From NCBI RefSeq assembly GCF_030272615.1, contig NC_081408.1:768577336-768641335 (forward strand): a DNA stretch of 64,000 nt. Direction: 5' to 3'. This DNA is from Cryptomeria japonica (lineage: Eukaryota > Streptophyta > Pinopsida > Cupressales > Cupressaceae). Made by a program: the position numbers and the translations under genes. The notes beneath the pieces are model-generated. The model was not told the origin of the DNA. It worked only from the letters and a program-made list of their open reading frames with translations, and did not search any database. Below, one piece after another: positions 1-12,139 of this stretch; within the stretch, counting starts at the first letter, position 1, and each line of letters opens with the position of its first letter.

Positions 1-112
1 AGTAAGATAACCTCATAAATGTGTTCACCTGAACGAATGGTGGTAGTTAATTTATTTCCTTAGGCATAAAATTTTACATCTTATAACCAGAAATAAAAAT
101 TCTCTTTATGTA

Positions 113-700
113 ATGATGCAGAAATGGACCAAGCTTGAGGTTTTGAGAAATTGGAAAGCTCAACACGGGCCTTCTCTGAGAGAGATCGTTGAGCATTATA
201 TTGATGAGAGGTGGCCAGCTCACAGGAAGAGAGCCACAAAAAAGAAGAATGACGCCATTGACAGCCTCAGCAACATGCCAGAGAAAAACATTACTACAAT
301 TTCCAGCGAGGAGGATACAAAAGAAGATGATAATCTAAAGGAAGTTCTAAAAAAGGTTTTGAAAGAACAGGAGGAGATGAGGTCTATGCTGAAAATGATC
401 ATCAAGCAAGTTTTCAAAGAGGAAGAAGACAAGAAAGGAGAAAGCTCTGCGCAACAGGGCACAACGGTTAAGGAGGATCAACCAATAATCATCAAGAAAT
501 TTTTTATAGAGGATGAAGACAAGGAAGGAGAAAACTCAATGCAACAGTACACAATGACTGATGAGGAGGAGCTAGAAGAGTGGAATAAGCTAAGACTTAC
601 ATTGCGCCTCTTCAATGTTTCAATGGATGGAATTCAAGCCTTCAAAAGATTTATGTTTAACTGCGAGCCTGGATATCTTCCATGGCCATTGCCCAAATAA
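113..700 (+). CDS. Orphan acidic, coiled-coil-like ORF (195 aa)
   Basis: I do not recognise this protein. A basic N-terminal part with Trp residues (about residues 1-45, ending in an Arg/Lys cluster) is followed by a long Glu/Lys-rich stretch (about 65-165) with helical, coiled-coil-like spacing, and a C-terminus rich in aromatics and Pro. Two adjacent ATGs lie at 113 and 116. An AG at 120-121, just after them, could instead be a splice acceptor, so this may be a last exon whose beginning lies outside the window. The ORF is uninterrupted, unlike nearly everything else here. Nothing was recognised in positions 1-112. Function unknown; it may be real or a chance ORF. Confidence 0.35.
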   Translation: MMQKWTKLEVLRNWKAQHGPSLREIVEHYIDERWPAHRKRATKKKNDAIDSLSNMPEKNITTISSEEDTKEDDNLKEVLKKVLKEQEEMRSMLKMIIKQVFKEEEDKKGESSAQQGTTVKEDQPIIIKKFFIEDEDKEGENSMQQYTMTDEEELEEWNKLRLTLRLFNVSMDGIQAFKRFMFNCEPGYLPWPLPK

Positions 701-1394
701 GTCTACACCTCAACAAATATTCGTATACATTATGGATTTGGGCAACCACTCATCTTGTGTGTTGTGCTCGTTACAAAGAAGTTATTCTCTTTCTCTAATT
801 TAACTATCTATTAATTTTCTGCTGAAATAAAGTGGCTTGTTGGAATATTTGCTTGCTTCACTGATAGCATAGATTAGATAGAGTCAGTCAATAGGGATTT
901 GATGTTAGGCGTTAAATTAATAGGAGATCAATCTTGTTCTAGTCAGTAAAACCTTAACTTGTAGTAATTTTTCAATTAAAAAATCAATAAATTATCTTAT
1001 AATGAATGAAATCTATTTCTGTATATATTTATTTTAGAGGCAACAAATTTCTTTGTTGATATTGTTATCTTGTTTTTGAAAGCAAACAAAAATATTTTTT
1101 CACAGTTAAAAAAAGAAAATACAAGCTGTGAGACTAGGGCAAAAAAAGACAAAAATAGAGGAAACTAACAACCAATAACAGCAGAAAAACAGGGGAAACC
1201 AACGTGAGACTAGGGTCCATGTTGAGAAACTCCAGCTTTTCTTCAAACATCATCTCCCAGGACAGGGGCTCATACTAGCCACTGCAAACAAAGGGGGACA
1301 GGGGCGTGGATTGTCCTTTTAGTGGCCTTTCCTTCTGAAACCGGAATGGTGAAAGATGTGGTGAGACTAAACTTCTTGTAGCTTCCGTTTTTTC
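701..1394. other. Non-coding stretch, nothing recognised
   Basis: AT-rich sequence downstream of the orphan ORF, with scattered A tracts. I see no convincing coding, RNA or repeat signal. Confidence 0.5.
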
Positions 1395-1640
1395 TTCTCA
1401 TTTATGCAGTTCCTATTGGAAGACATGAATCATGGTGGTAGTGTTCTTGATAGATTCCTTGCAATAATTAATTGATTTTCCTTTAATTTGGTGACCTCTT
1501 CTTCTATGTTCTTCTTTTGTTCAATAGAGCCCACCTCCAGCTTTGTGTCCTAGACAACTTTATCGAGCCTCTCTTAGTCATCAAATGTAGATGAAAAATT
1601 CTTCTTATCATTCCAACCATCTTCGTCCAGATTTTTTGAA
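1395..1640 (-). pseudogene. Possible coiled-coil coding remnant
   Basis: Read on the minus strand, one frame gives a Glu/Lys-rich, helix-like stretch of about 70 residues interrupted by two stops. It is too short and too degraded to name; a retrotransposon gag remnant is one possibility. The case rests only on composition. Confidence 0.15.
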
Positions 1641-2659
1641 CACCAGGAATTCTAAAAAGTGGTTTTTTTGTTTAGCCATGTGCAATTGAGCTATTTGCCA
1701 CTTGGAAATGTTAGGGAGGAGGTTATAGTCCTAATAAGTTTCCTCCACCTTTTCACGGAGCTGAATACAGAGGATGCATTAATGCTAGTTTGGTGAGAAA
1801 ACAAGAACCAAATCTGAATTTTCATCTTGGGCATTCTACTTAGGAGGGGAAGGGGGAGGAGCGTAGCGTACCAGCCAGGCTAGGGAAGGTTTGAGAATGT
1901 TCATCACTGAAGCCAATAGAGAAGTTTCAATCATTACATCTATTTGGCCAAAAATACAATGATAAACTACATAGACCGCAGCTTGCAACCCCCAAAATGA
2001 GGGACGATGGATTTATTTATCAGAACTATGGCTGGACATGTTTTTGGAAGATTTATTTATCTTCATATATGGTTGCAAGATTGGCTGGAGCAAACATGGA
2101 CACAAGTTAAGCACGTTCACATCAAATCGTCACTGTCATTAATTGAAGACAAAACACAAAATAGGTGTGTATTTGCTGAAGATACAATCAAAGAATAGGA
2201 AAAGCCATATTAAACATATTTATAATGATGCCAACACAAATGCAATTATAACTGCAGATACATCTGCCAGTGACTGAGCTACTCTACAAGCTGAGTGATG
2301 AGATTACAGTCTCGTGCATTTGATTTATAGAGAGAAACAATACCCTACTTTTATTTAAGTTGTATATAAACATATTCTTATGAAAACGTATGAACCCCAA
2401 TAAAAGTACATGACTTATCCCAAAGGTTGCGAGTCCCCACGAGTATTTGAACCATGTAAATCAGATATAAATATATATGCAGTCATGTTGATTTTAAGAC
2501 AAGTGGGTATTGAAAATTTGCATCCTAACGTAATTTAGTGATTGGCTGTGAATAACATATAGGAATTGAAGTACCCCAAGTGTGAAGCAAATGTGACTCC
2601 CTTGGTGAATGTGGATGCATGGAAGCTCTATCAATTGAATTTAGTGACTATTTTATAAT
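1641..2659. other. Non-coding stretch, nothing recognised
   Basis: AT-rich sequence with only short spurious ORFs. I see nothing supportable before the RING-like exon. Confidence 0.45.
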
Positions 2660-2800
2660 ATGAAATTGTGTATTGGAACAGGAGTTCCCAACCTATCAGA
2701 GCTGCTTCAACAAAATGTCCCTGTAAGTGTTCTTAGAAACAGAGCTTCTGAGGCTTACAGAAAAGACCTGCACAGAAGGATTTCAATTATAGAGTATTTC
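2660..2800 (+). pseudogene. RING-H2-like gene, part before the LINE
   Basis: A 47-codon open frame runs straight into the LINE insertion point. The first in-frame ATG is at 2660 and an in-frame TGA lies upstream at 2645. The same frame resumes after the LINE at 10742 and continues into a RING-H2-like domain, so the two pieces were one reading frame before insertion. This N-terminal part has no domain I recognise. Confidence 0.5.
2785..2800. repeat. LINE target-site duplication, left copy (16 bp)
   Basis: AATTATAGAGTATTTC here is repeated exactly at 10741-10756, directly after the LINE's A-rich tail. The flanking bases differ on both sides, so the duplication is exactly 16 bp. Confidence 0.93.
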
Positions 2801-2835
2801 GAACCATCTTCTACTGCCTTTTCTTTCCTTTACAA

Positions 2836-4872
2836 ATGGCGGTGAACTTTCGGGGCGAGCGAAGTTTGGAGACCGATGCAACTGGCAGGCAGAGGGCTCA
2901 GCGTTGGGTGGATGAGGCAATGTCTGATCCACTCCCTCCAAAGGATCCATTTGGCGCCCGAGCTGGACATGTGTCGCAATGGGTTTTTCAGGAGGTCAGA
3001 TGGGTGGATGTGTTGGCTTCGCCTGCTTGCTTTTCGGAGGAGAAAAGATTTCAGATTGTCCCTTCTTCCGCATACTTCAAAGGGTTTTTCCGGCGACGTC
3101 AAAATCGGGCTCAAAATCTAGGGACATTGCACAAGGGCAAACAAAATTGGAGGATTTCTAAAAATAAGGCTTTGAGTCATATGGCGAATGCCTCTGCGAA
3201 ATTGTTAAAGGATTTGGGGGGTCATTCACAGATTTCGGTTTTACCCTCGCAGCCTGCTCTGATTCCAATTCTATTGATTGATGCCTCAGATGCTGTTCTG
3301 GGGAAGAAAGCCTTGGATCTTCAAGTTTTAGCAGTTGTGATTCAGGTTTGGGGTGATCCTATTTCTCTGTCCAACCTTCACTATAAAATTCATGCTCATT
3401 GGTATGGCACTTTGTTCTTTCATGTTCTTTCTGTAAGCTCGTTTATTGTTGTGTTCGATTCAACATCTGCTAGGGATAAGGCTCTAAGTTCTCCATTTTT
3501 TTGGCTTGGAAAAAACCTAATTTTTGTGGAAAGTTGGAAACCCTTTCTGGCAGCTTCTAGGGTTGGCCCAAAACAGGTCCCTATGTGGTTTAAACTTCTG
3601 CTTCTACCATCTGAATTTATTGAATCTGACATATTAACAAAAATTGGGGATTCGTTGGGTAAATTCTTGATGTCTTGTTCATTGCTTGAGGATGGGGCAC
3701 TGGTTGTTAAAATTTGTGTTTTAACTTGCCCTAAAACTCCTCCACCTAAGTTTTGCAATATTAGGTCTCCCTTTGGTTTATGGCGGCAAAATTTGGTTAA
3801 GGATTTGGGGGTTTTTGGTCGTTCTGCTGTAGTTATGGATTCTCCAATGTTTTTTCACATGAAATCCATTCGTTTTGGTTTGGGGGAAGCTGAATCTCCG
3901 TTTGTTGAAAATGTGGAAGCTCATACTTGGGAAAAAATACAATTGTCTGGTCCTACTATCAATCCTCTTTTCCTTGTGAACAAACACTTCTCTACTATGG
4001 ATTTTGCAGTGGTTTTCAATAATTTTGTTCCTCCCTCGAGGATTGGATGGTTAGATGCTCTTCCTTTGAAAAAACCTAATGTCTCTAATATGGGTCCATC
4101 TTCTGAGCCTGTGGTTGATCTGGGCATCTGTGAGCCTGTGGTTGACTTGGGCAATGTGTTAGGGGCTGAATCACATGTCTCTGGTGTCCTTCATAAAGAT
4201 ATAGGTGTTGTAACTACCTCAGTTGGGGGGACTTTATTAGATCATGCTTCGCAAGTACCTGAGGGTTTATTAGAAAATGTTAATTCTGTGGACATTGTTC
4301 CAGATGACCTTCTCATTGCTTAGGTTCAGGATTTAGTTAATACTAACAAGGCTCTTCTGGATTCTCCCTTAGCTAACAAGGTACTCTCTTCAATTTCGGT
4401 TGACTTAGGCATTTTGGAGAATGACTTGGCTGCTTTTCCCATCAATAACCCTTTTGAACTTCTTGATAGGGATAAGGCGTTGGTGGCTCCAGGATTTGTG
4501 TCACCACTAGTCCCTGTGGTCTCAGACAAGGAGGAGAGTGGGGTAGATAAGGCCATTGTGGCGGTTGCTTTAGGGCTTCCTTTGGTACATACTCCTCTTC
4601 TCCCTTCCTCACCCTTGTCTACTCCAGGGAAAAGGGGGTACAAGCCTAAGCATGTCAAAACAAAATTAGAAATTGATGCGGGGATCCAATCTCCTATTTT
4701 GTCTTCCTTAGAAACTTTGAAAAAGAAAAGATCGAAGAAACCCTTTAGTCCTCCTCTTACAAGAGCCCTAGCTACTAAACGTAGTCTTCATAAGGTTTTT
4801 TCGGTTGGGGTGATTTCCCCAGTCTCGTTGAATGCTTTGAGGGGAGCTGAGGCCTCCCCTCAGGATCAATGA
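2836..4872 (+). pseudogene. LINE ORF1 (DUF4283-like RNA-binding protein)
   Basis: One frame of 679 codons starts at the first ATG after the short leader and is broken once, by TAG at 4321-4323. Residues about 165-340 resemble the DUF4283 region found in ORF1 proteins of plant L1 elements. The usual CCHC zinc knuckle after it is not visible, whereas the other ORF1 copies in this window keep a knuckle-like region. The C-terminal third is rich in Ser, Pro and Val and ends in a basic stretch. In L1 elements ORF1 protein coats the RNA. Its stop codon overlaps the ORF2 start (ATGA, 4869-4872), which suggests coupled translation of ORF2. Confidence 0.8.
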
Positions 4873-7800
4873 GGTTAATATTCTGGAATGTTAGGGGCTT
4901 AAACGCCCCTAACAAACGACACATGATTAAGTCACAATTGGACTTAGTGAAGTGTGATTTGGTGCTGTTACAAGAAACTAAGCTTAATTTGCAGTCGGCG
5001 GATAGGTTATTTTCCTCTTGGAAAGTTTGGAATTTTTGTTCATCTCCCTCTTTAGGGGTATCAGGTGGGTTGGCAGTTATTTGAAGAGATTCTCTTGTTC
5101 ACTTCTCGTTAGTTGCCTCATCATCTAATTGGATGCTTGGTATAGTTAAGAGTGGATCATCAAACCTAAAGTTCTGGCTATTTAATGTTTATGGTCCTTC
5201 TGGGGTTCTAGAGAAAATAATGCTTTGGAATTTCTTGGTTTCTCTTGCTACTCCTCTGCGGAGTGTTTTTCTGATTTTTTGGGGTGATTTCAATGCAATT
5301 ACTAGTTTGGATGATAAGGTTGGGGGAATTATCCCTAATAAGCACGCTATTTTAGACTTTTGTAATTTCATTCATTCCTTGAGTCTAGTTGATTTTAAGC
5401 CTCTTAATGGCTCTTTTACATGGACTAATATGCGAAGGGACTTTTGTCAAATTTTGGAAAGGTTGGATCAGTTCATGGTTTCAGATAATTGGTTTAGTTC
5501 AGGACGGGATTTTGTATCCTCAATTCTTCCCTTTACCAGCTCTGATCATTTCCCTATTTAGTTCGATATTTTTGAGGATAGGGCTCCTAAAATGTTACAA
5601 TTCAAGCTTGAGCCAATGTGGTTTAGGGACCAATCTTTTTTGCCTTCCTTAAAAGTTTGGTGGAATTCAGCCCCTTTTTTTCCTGGGTCTAGGATGTTTC
5701 AGCTAGTTAAAAAGTTGGGGTTCTTGAAGACAAGAATAAAGGATTGGAATGTGTAGCATTTTAAGAATGTCTTTGGTGAAAAGGCCAGGATTCAGGAAGA
5801 AATTGAGCAACTTAATAAAAAAAGTGTTGTTTCAGGAATGTCTTCTGTAATGTATGACGAGCTTAAAACACTGAACATTCAGTTGAGTGAGATTCTGGCT
5901 AGGGAAGAATCTTATCGGAGGCAGAAATCCAGGGATCTCTAGCTTTCTGAAGGTGATCGAAATACCAAATTCTTTCATTCCTCCTCTAAGCTCAAGAGAC
6001 TTCGTAATCAAATCACTTGTATTATTTATTCTAATGGTAATACTCTGCTAGATGAAGATGAAATAGCCTCTGAAGCTGTTAGGTTTTTTAAGTCTCTTCT
6101 CTCAGTAGAGCCAGTGGTGGTTGATAATGAGTTTGTAAATTCAATCCCTCCCTTAGTCTCTCAAGAAGATAATAAGATGCTGATGGCCCCATTTTCGTTA
6201 ACTGAATTGAAAGAGATAGTCTTTTCCATGCACTCGGAAAAGGCGCAAGGACCGGATGGATTTACGACATTATTCTTCCAAAAATGTTGGGACTTTATAG
6301 GGAAAGATGTGCTGTTAGCCTTGGAGGAGTCTAGAAGGAATAGGATGATTCTAAGGGAAATTAATACTACTCTTATTGCTATTATCTCGAAGGTAGATAA
6401 CCCTACCTCTTTTTCAGATGTTCATCCAATTACCTTGTGTACCACCTTATACAAAATCTTTACTAAGGAAATTTCAGTTAGATTATCTAAACTCCTTCCT
6501 CGGATAATTTCGTTAGAGCAGGGTGGGTTTGCGCCTAGACGGGAAACTCCTTAAGGTGCCATTGTAGCTCACAAAATCTTGCACTCTATTTCTCAGCAAA
6601 AGGTGTCAGCAGTAATCCTCAAATTAGACATGCTTAAAGCGTATGATCATGTCAATTGACAGTCCTTGCTTGCTGTTTTGTGCTGGTTTGGGTTCTCAAG
6701 GGGTTGGGTTAAGTGGATCTATTCATGTATATCCTCTGCCCGCTTCTCAGTACTGATTAATGGGTCTCCCTTGGTTTTTTTTGCCTCCTCCCGGGGTATT
6801 AGGCAAGGAGATCCCCTATCTCCTTTTTTGTTTATCATTCTGGTGGAAGCGTTAAGTAGGGCTATATCTAATGCTACGGCCTTGGGTCTATGGTCAGGTA
6901 TCAGAATAGATGGGCTCCCTTCTTCACAATCTCATTGCTTATTTGCTAATGATACGCTTTTGTTTGGGAAGACCACTATGAGAGAAGCTCAAGCTATTGA
7001 GAAAATCATCTCTGACTATACAACCTTTTCTGGCCAAAAGGTTAACAAGCAAAAGTCCAACATCTTTTTTGTCAATGTCCCCACTATAGTTTGGGACAAT
7101 CTTACCTGCTTTTGGAATTTTCAAGTTGGGTCTTTCCCCTGTATGTATTTAGGCATTCCTTTCTTTTCGGGGGCAGATAAGAACTCTTTTTGGGATAAAA
7201 TTGTCCATTCCATCTCCTCCAGAATTTCCTCCTAGAATCACAAGTGGTTAACAATGGCAGGCAAGATTCTTCTAATCAAATCAGTTTTGAGTGCTATACC
7301 TACATATCTCATGTCTATCTTACAGGCTCCCTCTCAAGTTGTTAAGAGGATAAAGGTATCCCTCAGGTCCTTCCTTTGGAATGATAATTTAGGAGGGAAG
7401 CATAAGATTCCTCTTCTAGCTTGGGATAATGTTTGTCGTCCCAAGGAGCTGGGGGGGGCGGGTATTCATGATTTGGCTGTTCAAAATAAGGCATTGGGAG
7501 CTAAGTTGATTTGGAAATTATACACAGCCCCTTGTAGTAAATGGGCCTTCGTAGTGCTTGCTAAATATTTAAGGGGAACAACCAAAGAAAGGATTTTTAC
7601 AGCAACATCCCTTCCGAAGGGCTCTGCATTCTGGAATTTCCTGATTTCTTGTAGGGAGGTGATTTTGCCACATTTATCCTAGGTTGTTCATAATGGGAGG
7701 AAAGCCCGTTTTTGGGATGAAGTTTGGAATGGGCATCTTGCTCTCTCAACTATCCGCGATTGGTCCCCTTTGCTAGATATCCTCTTGACTCTTTGGGGAC

Positions 7801-9109
7801 CTTTTGTTGCAGACTATTTTACCATTAACACCTCAGGGCCATGTGTAGTGGTCAAATGGAAGGATATCCCTCCCCTGGCTATTAACATTAATATCATTTT
7901 AGATTTTATAGAAGAACTTTGTAAGAGACCTGTAGTTTTTCAAAATAAAGAGGATTCTTTGGTTTGGATTAAAAATGCGCCAGGCTCCTATTCGGTAAAA
8001 GAGGGGTACAATTCTTTGATCCATTCCCCTGTATCTGTCCGCTGGCCTACTAAGCTATTATGGCACTCTTCTTGTCTTCCAAAAGTAGGGGCTTTTGCCT
8101 GGCTGGCAGTCCAAGATAGAATCCTCACTGGAATGCGATTGGATAGGCTTGGGATTATGATAGTGTTTCCTTGTGTTTTTTGTGGTTATTGCATGGAATC
8201 AGTGGATCACCTCTTCCTGCTTTGTCCCTTTTCCTCTGAGTGTTGGTATTGGTTGTTTGGTATGTTAGGGTGGCCTTCTACTCTTTGCTCAAATCTACTT
8301 TCACAATTTCGATCCTGGCTCTTGTTGTTTCACTCTTTGTTCTATTCATCTCTGTGGATAGTTGCTCCATCTCTGGTGATTTGGAATCTTTGGCTTGAAA
8401 GGAATTCAAGAATTTTTAACCATAAGTCTTCATCTTTGACAAACATCATAGGTAAAATCCAAGCCTCCATTAGTGAAGTGGTGCTTTCTTTCATTCACAA
8501 AAATTTAGGGTATCTCACAACCTTTTCCCATTGGGATAACTGGGTTACTTGGAGATGCCCCTCTCTGCATTTAATGCCTTCTCATGGGGCTACATCAGAT
8601 GCTTTTTTTTCACATCTTAAGCGAAGATGGCTAAGTGGAGTTCTCCCCCTTTTCCTTCTTTCAAACTTCAGTTTGATGGGTCCTCTAAGGGTAATCCGGG
8701 GAAGTCTAGGATTGCGGTAATTATCTTTGACCACTCTTCAAAAATTGTCAAGGCAGTTGGTAAATATATTGGTTATGGCACTAACAACATGGCTGAATTT
8801 TAGGCTCTATCCTTTGGACTTGATCTGGCTCATTCTCTAAATATCAAGGATATTGTTATCGAAGGTGATTCAATGCATGTCTGTCAGGCGGTTGCTGCGA
8901 AAAAGTGTGTCTCTTGGCATTTGCAGTACCTTTTGGAGCACATTCTTCTCCAACTTAATGGCTTTTCCACTTTCTCGATTTCACACTGCTTTAGAGAAAT
9001 TAATGTGTTTGCGGATTTTCTTGCAAATAAGGTTGTTAGTGAAGGTGCAGACTGCATAGAACTTGCACCCTTAGACTTTCCTATCTCATGCATGAAAATT
9101 CTATCTTAA
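4869..9109 (+). pseudogene. LINE ORF2: endonuclease, reverse transcriptase, RNase H
   Basis: An APE-type endonuclease starts at the ATG (FWNVRGLN, then LLQETKL, and SDHFPI near 5545). The reverse transcriptase follows (QGPDGF near 6247, GIRQGDPLSPFLF near 6795). The catalytic FADD box reads FAND (near 6945), so an essential Asp is lost. A zinc-finger-like region near 8170-8230 and a C-terminal RNase H (FDGSSKGNPG near 8672, EGDS near 8862) complete the protein. In-frame stops lie at 5082, 5559, 5754, 5940, 6552, 6657, 7233, 7680 and 8801. A one-base frameshift near 8630 separates the RNase H from the upstream frame. Several stops replace residues that are Trp in this family. ORF2 protein would nick target DNA and copy the RNA in the nucleus; this copy is dead. 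Confidence 0.92.
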
Positions 9110-10740
9110 TATTCCTTCTTGATGTGGCTGTTCTTTCGTAAGTGCCTATAATGAGGGTGTTTGCCTTTGGGACAATACCATTGTTATTGACATTTATTGG
9201 GAGAATCTCCTCATTTTGAAGGGAGGTTTTGGTGTTATCTTTGGAAATTTTCCTCACCTCATGGGGAGTTTACTCCTTTGAATGTCTATAAGGGGGGTGC
9301 TACCTTGCCTTATGGCAGCACCTTAGTTATAGTCATTTCTGGTAGTTGGGCCTTTTTGTAAGGGTGGTGGGTGGTGGTTTTTCTCTGGGGCCAGCCGACA
9401 CTATTTTGTTAGTTTTTAGGGGCTGGGCTCTTTCTCATGATTTGTTTATAATTTCAGGGATAGGGTTGGATACTTCGGTTAAGGGATTTGTTGCTCTTCT
9501 TCTGGGTTTGGTAATTGCCCTTTGGCTTTATCTCTTTTTTCAGACTGTGGTATATAGATTGGCATTTAGGGTGGTGGGATTGTTTGAGTTGGGTGTCATT
9601 TTGTTCCCGATTGGACAATGAGGCAATGCTCCATGTACGACTGGCAGATTTGGCAATTATTAGTTCTTCCATCATGACAGTTGATTGCCTTGTTTTCTTC
9701 TCGGTCATTTTGGGACTAGTTTTGTATTGCTTTCTATGCTACTCATTAGATGTCGTGGTTGAGCTTGAATACTTAAGCTTACTTCGATGCTCTGCCTTTT
9801 TGTGCCAATCATGTTTTCTTGCGGGCAGAGGTGGGTGATTGTGTCATGAGTTTTTGGTTTCACGTTCTGTGCATTGGCCCATTGAATGAATCATTATGCT
9901 TTGCGGGTATAATATTGATTAGACATTTGCTTCACTGATTGGGTCTACTATAAGTTAAGCGAAGTTTTCATAATTTGGAGGTGTTCTTTGGCTGGGCATT
10001 TTTTCTTATGATGGCCTGATAATCATACCATGATTATCCCCTCTCTCTTATATATCTTGGATGGGTGCTCAGGTATGGCACATATTTGTCTGTTTGTTTT
10101 TATTGGAGTATGAAATGCTTAACAGGATGTGGAATTTCTTGGGCAAAATTGGTGGGTGGTGGTTTCTTCTGAGAAATTGGAAAATGCAATTTATAGGGTG
10201 GGGTAAATGGCCCCTTGTCATGTTGTTATTGGTTTGGCTATTCCTATGGATCATTGTATGGATTGGTTTCACTCTGTTTCCTGAAGGTTGTCTCCATATT
10301 CCTCTACTTCTTATATGGATAGGTCTATGTATGCTAACCATTTTCATGTTGTCAGGTTTACTTCTCCTTGGTTCCCTCTTGGCTATGTTTTTTGTTCTCT
10401 ATAGGTCTTTGGACTCATGTGGTGCATAAGTGGATGGATGTTTTGGTGCTGGCACTGATCTTGGTTGCATTTTTGGGATGATATCCTCTCCACAGGATTA
10501 TTAGTATAAGCTTTCTTAAAAGCTTCCTTTATATCTAATGTAATTGAAAATGTAATCAGGGTATATTGGGCTGCATATGGGTTATTGTAATGGGTAGGTA
10601 GGCTGATGTTTCTGAGCAATACTGAGGGGTTTTCTTACTAGTTCTTTCCCCTCAGTGCTCTTTGAACCAGACACCATGTAAAAAATATATATAATTAATA
10701 TAATTTTAGTGGTCTCATCCACTTTTATAAAAAAAAAGAA
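9110..10740 (+). other. Long 3' region of the LINE
   Basis: About 1.6 kb of T- and G-rich sequence between the end of RNase H and the A-rich tail. The ORFs in it are low-complexity (Leu, Phe, Trp, Gly rich) and match no family I know. The TSD places it inside the element, so it is most likely 3' UTR. Confidence 0.7.
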
Positions 10741-10756
10741 AATTATAGAGTATTTC
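10741..10756. repeat. LINE target-site duplication, right copy (16 bp)
   Basis: Exact copy of 2785-2800, directly following the LINE tail. Confidence 0.93.
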
Positions 10757-11116
10757 ACTAATGATGTTTCTATCTATGTTACTTGTTTGTTTGTGGGCAG
10801 ATATCTATCCCAATTCTCAAATTCCAATTCTAAATAGAGTAGAAACAGAAGGACAATTCCTGTAGAGGATTCAATAACTGCATTAAGGAATTTGAAAACC
10901 AAAGTTTTAATTAAGGGTAGAGAATACTTGTGTTCTGTATGCCAGGAGAAAATGTTGGAAGGGGAATTAATGAAGAAGATGCCATGCAAACATGAATACC
11001 ATGAGGAGTCTACTGATAAGTGGTTGGCTTCCTCAAACTTCAGCCCACTCTGCAAACATGAATTGCCCAGTGATGATTCAGATTATGAGCAGAATAGGGA
11101 GCAGAGAAAGAAGTAG
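10741..11116 (+). pseudogene. RING-H2-like gene, part after the LINE
   Basis: It continues the frame of 2660-2800. An in-frame TAG at 10835 is followed by a RING-H2-like domain: CSVCQEKM (near 10932), MPCKHEYH (near 10979), then DKWLASSNFSPLCKHELP, ending at TAG 11114-11116. The family spacing expects Cys at two further zinc-ligand positions, before the Trp-Leu and before Pro-Leu-Cys. Both are Ser here, so zinc binding and E3 ubiquitin ligase activity are very probably lost. The acidic tail after the domain is common in this family. With the LINE and the TAG this is a pseudogene. I cannot tell which damage came first. Confidence 0.75.
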
Positions 11117-12139
11117 AGAAGAGAATGAGATTGTATCTTTTAAATTTGGGATAACAATTTGCTTGTATTAATATGATAAACTTAATTTGTTTTATAGAAA
11201 ATGGGCACCAAAAGAGCTATACATGAGTTTGATAATGTGGATGAACAAGTCTAAATAAATATTAAAATATTTTTTATAAATTTTTATGGGAATAAGAGTA
11301 GTTATAGCACTTTCCTTCTGATTAAAATTGTTACAAATATTAAGACAAATATCTTTATTCTACTAGAAAATATTGAGTGTTTATAATCACAAATTAATAT
11401 TTTAATGTATTTAAAGATCAATGAAATTGCTGTAAAGGAAGGACTTTCTAATTAATGTATAGAAATGCATTATACTTTATAAATATTTCAAAGTAAATAA
11501 TTAAATAATAAACATTTAAACAAGATTGTCTCGTTTGGAAGTTTTGTTAAATTAAAATATTTCTTATAAGTAATACATTAATTTTAAAATAATTTATTTT
11601 GATAATTTAAATAAATTATTAAAAATGTAATTAGAATATTATCTTGATTGAGTTTATATAATATCATGATTACGAATTAAATTGATTTTATTTGTTAAAT
11701 TATCAATATTTATTATAGTTAATACATTGATTTGAAAATAATTTAATTTGATACTTTAAAAAATTATTAAAAACAATTAGAGTATTATATTGATTGATAT
11801 CATAATTATGAGTTAAATTGATTTTATTATTTTTAATAATTTTTAAGTGGAGAATGAGATACTACTACTACTACTACTACCATCACCACCACCACCACTA
11901 CTACTACTATTACGTTTGTGTAGCACATTTTATTATTGGTTTGTCATCTTATTATTGGTAGACTTTTTTTTTTTTCGTATAGTTATGAACTGTCTATTTT
12001 TTTTAAGTCTCCTTGATTTTTATTCACTTTAGCTTTAACGATTTTAATAACTTTAAGTAATATAATAATATTATAATATAATAACAACATGATAATAATA
12101 TTCTAATATCATATAATATAATTTAATAATTAATAACAT
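11117..12139. other. AT-rich non-coding stretch with ACT/ACC microsatellite
   Basis: Very AT-rich. Two loosely similar blocks (about 11570-11700 and 11700-11840) share a TTAAAATAATTTATTTTGAT-like stretch. A trinucleotide microsatellite of ACT and ACC units lies at about 11861-11911. No gene seen. Confidence 0.6.

Larger units (their letters stand above)
2801..10740 (+). mobile_element. Full-length L1-type LINE with RNase H
   Basis: A 7.94-kb non-LTR retrotransposon bounded by a perfect 16-bp TSD and ending in an A-rich tail (about 10729-10740). Its order is a 35-bp 5' leader, ORF1, ORF2 (endonuclease, reverse transcriptase, RNase H) and an unusually long 3' region of about 1.6 kb. Plant L1 elements with a C-terminal RNase H are a known group. 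ORF1 has one stop; ORF2 has nine stops and one frameshift, so this copy cannot move itself. It splits a RING-H2-like frame. Confidence 0.93.

Noticed and set aside
9346-10619. Several ORFs of 80-120 codons on both strands as genes
   Set aside because: Low-complexity Leu/Phe/Trp/Gly-rich frames within the LINE's TSD-bounded 3' region; no family content.
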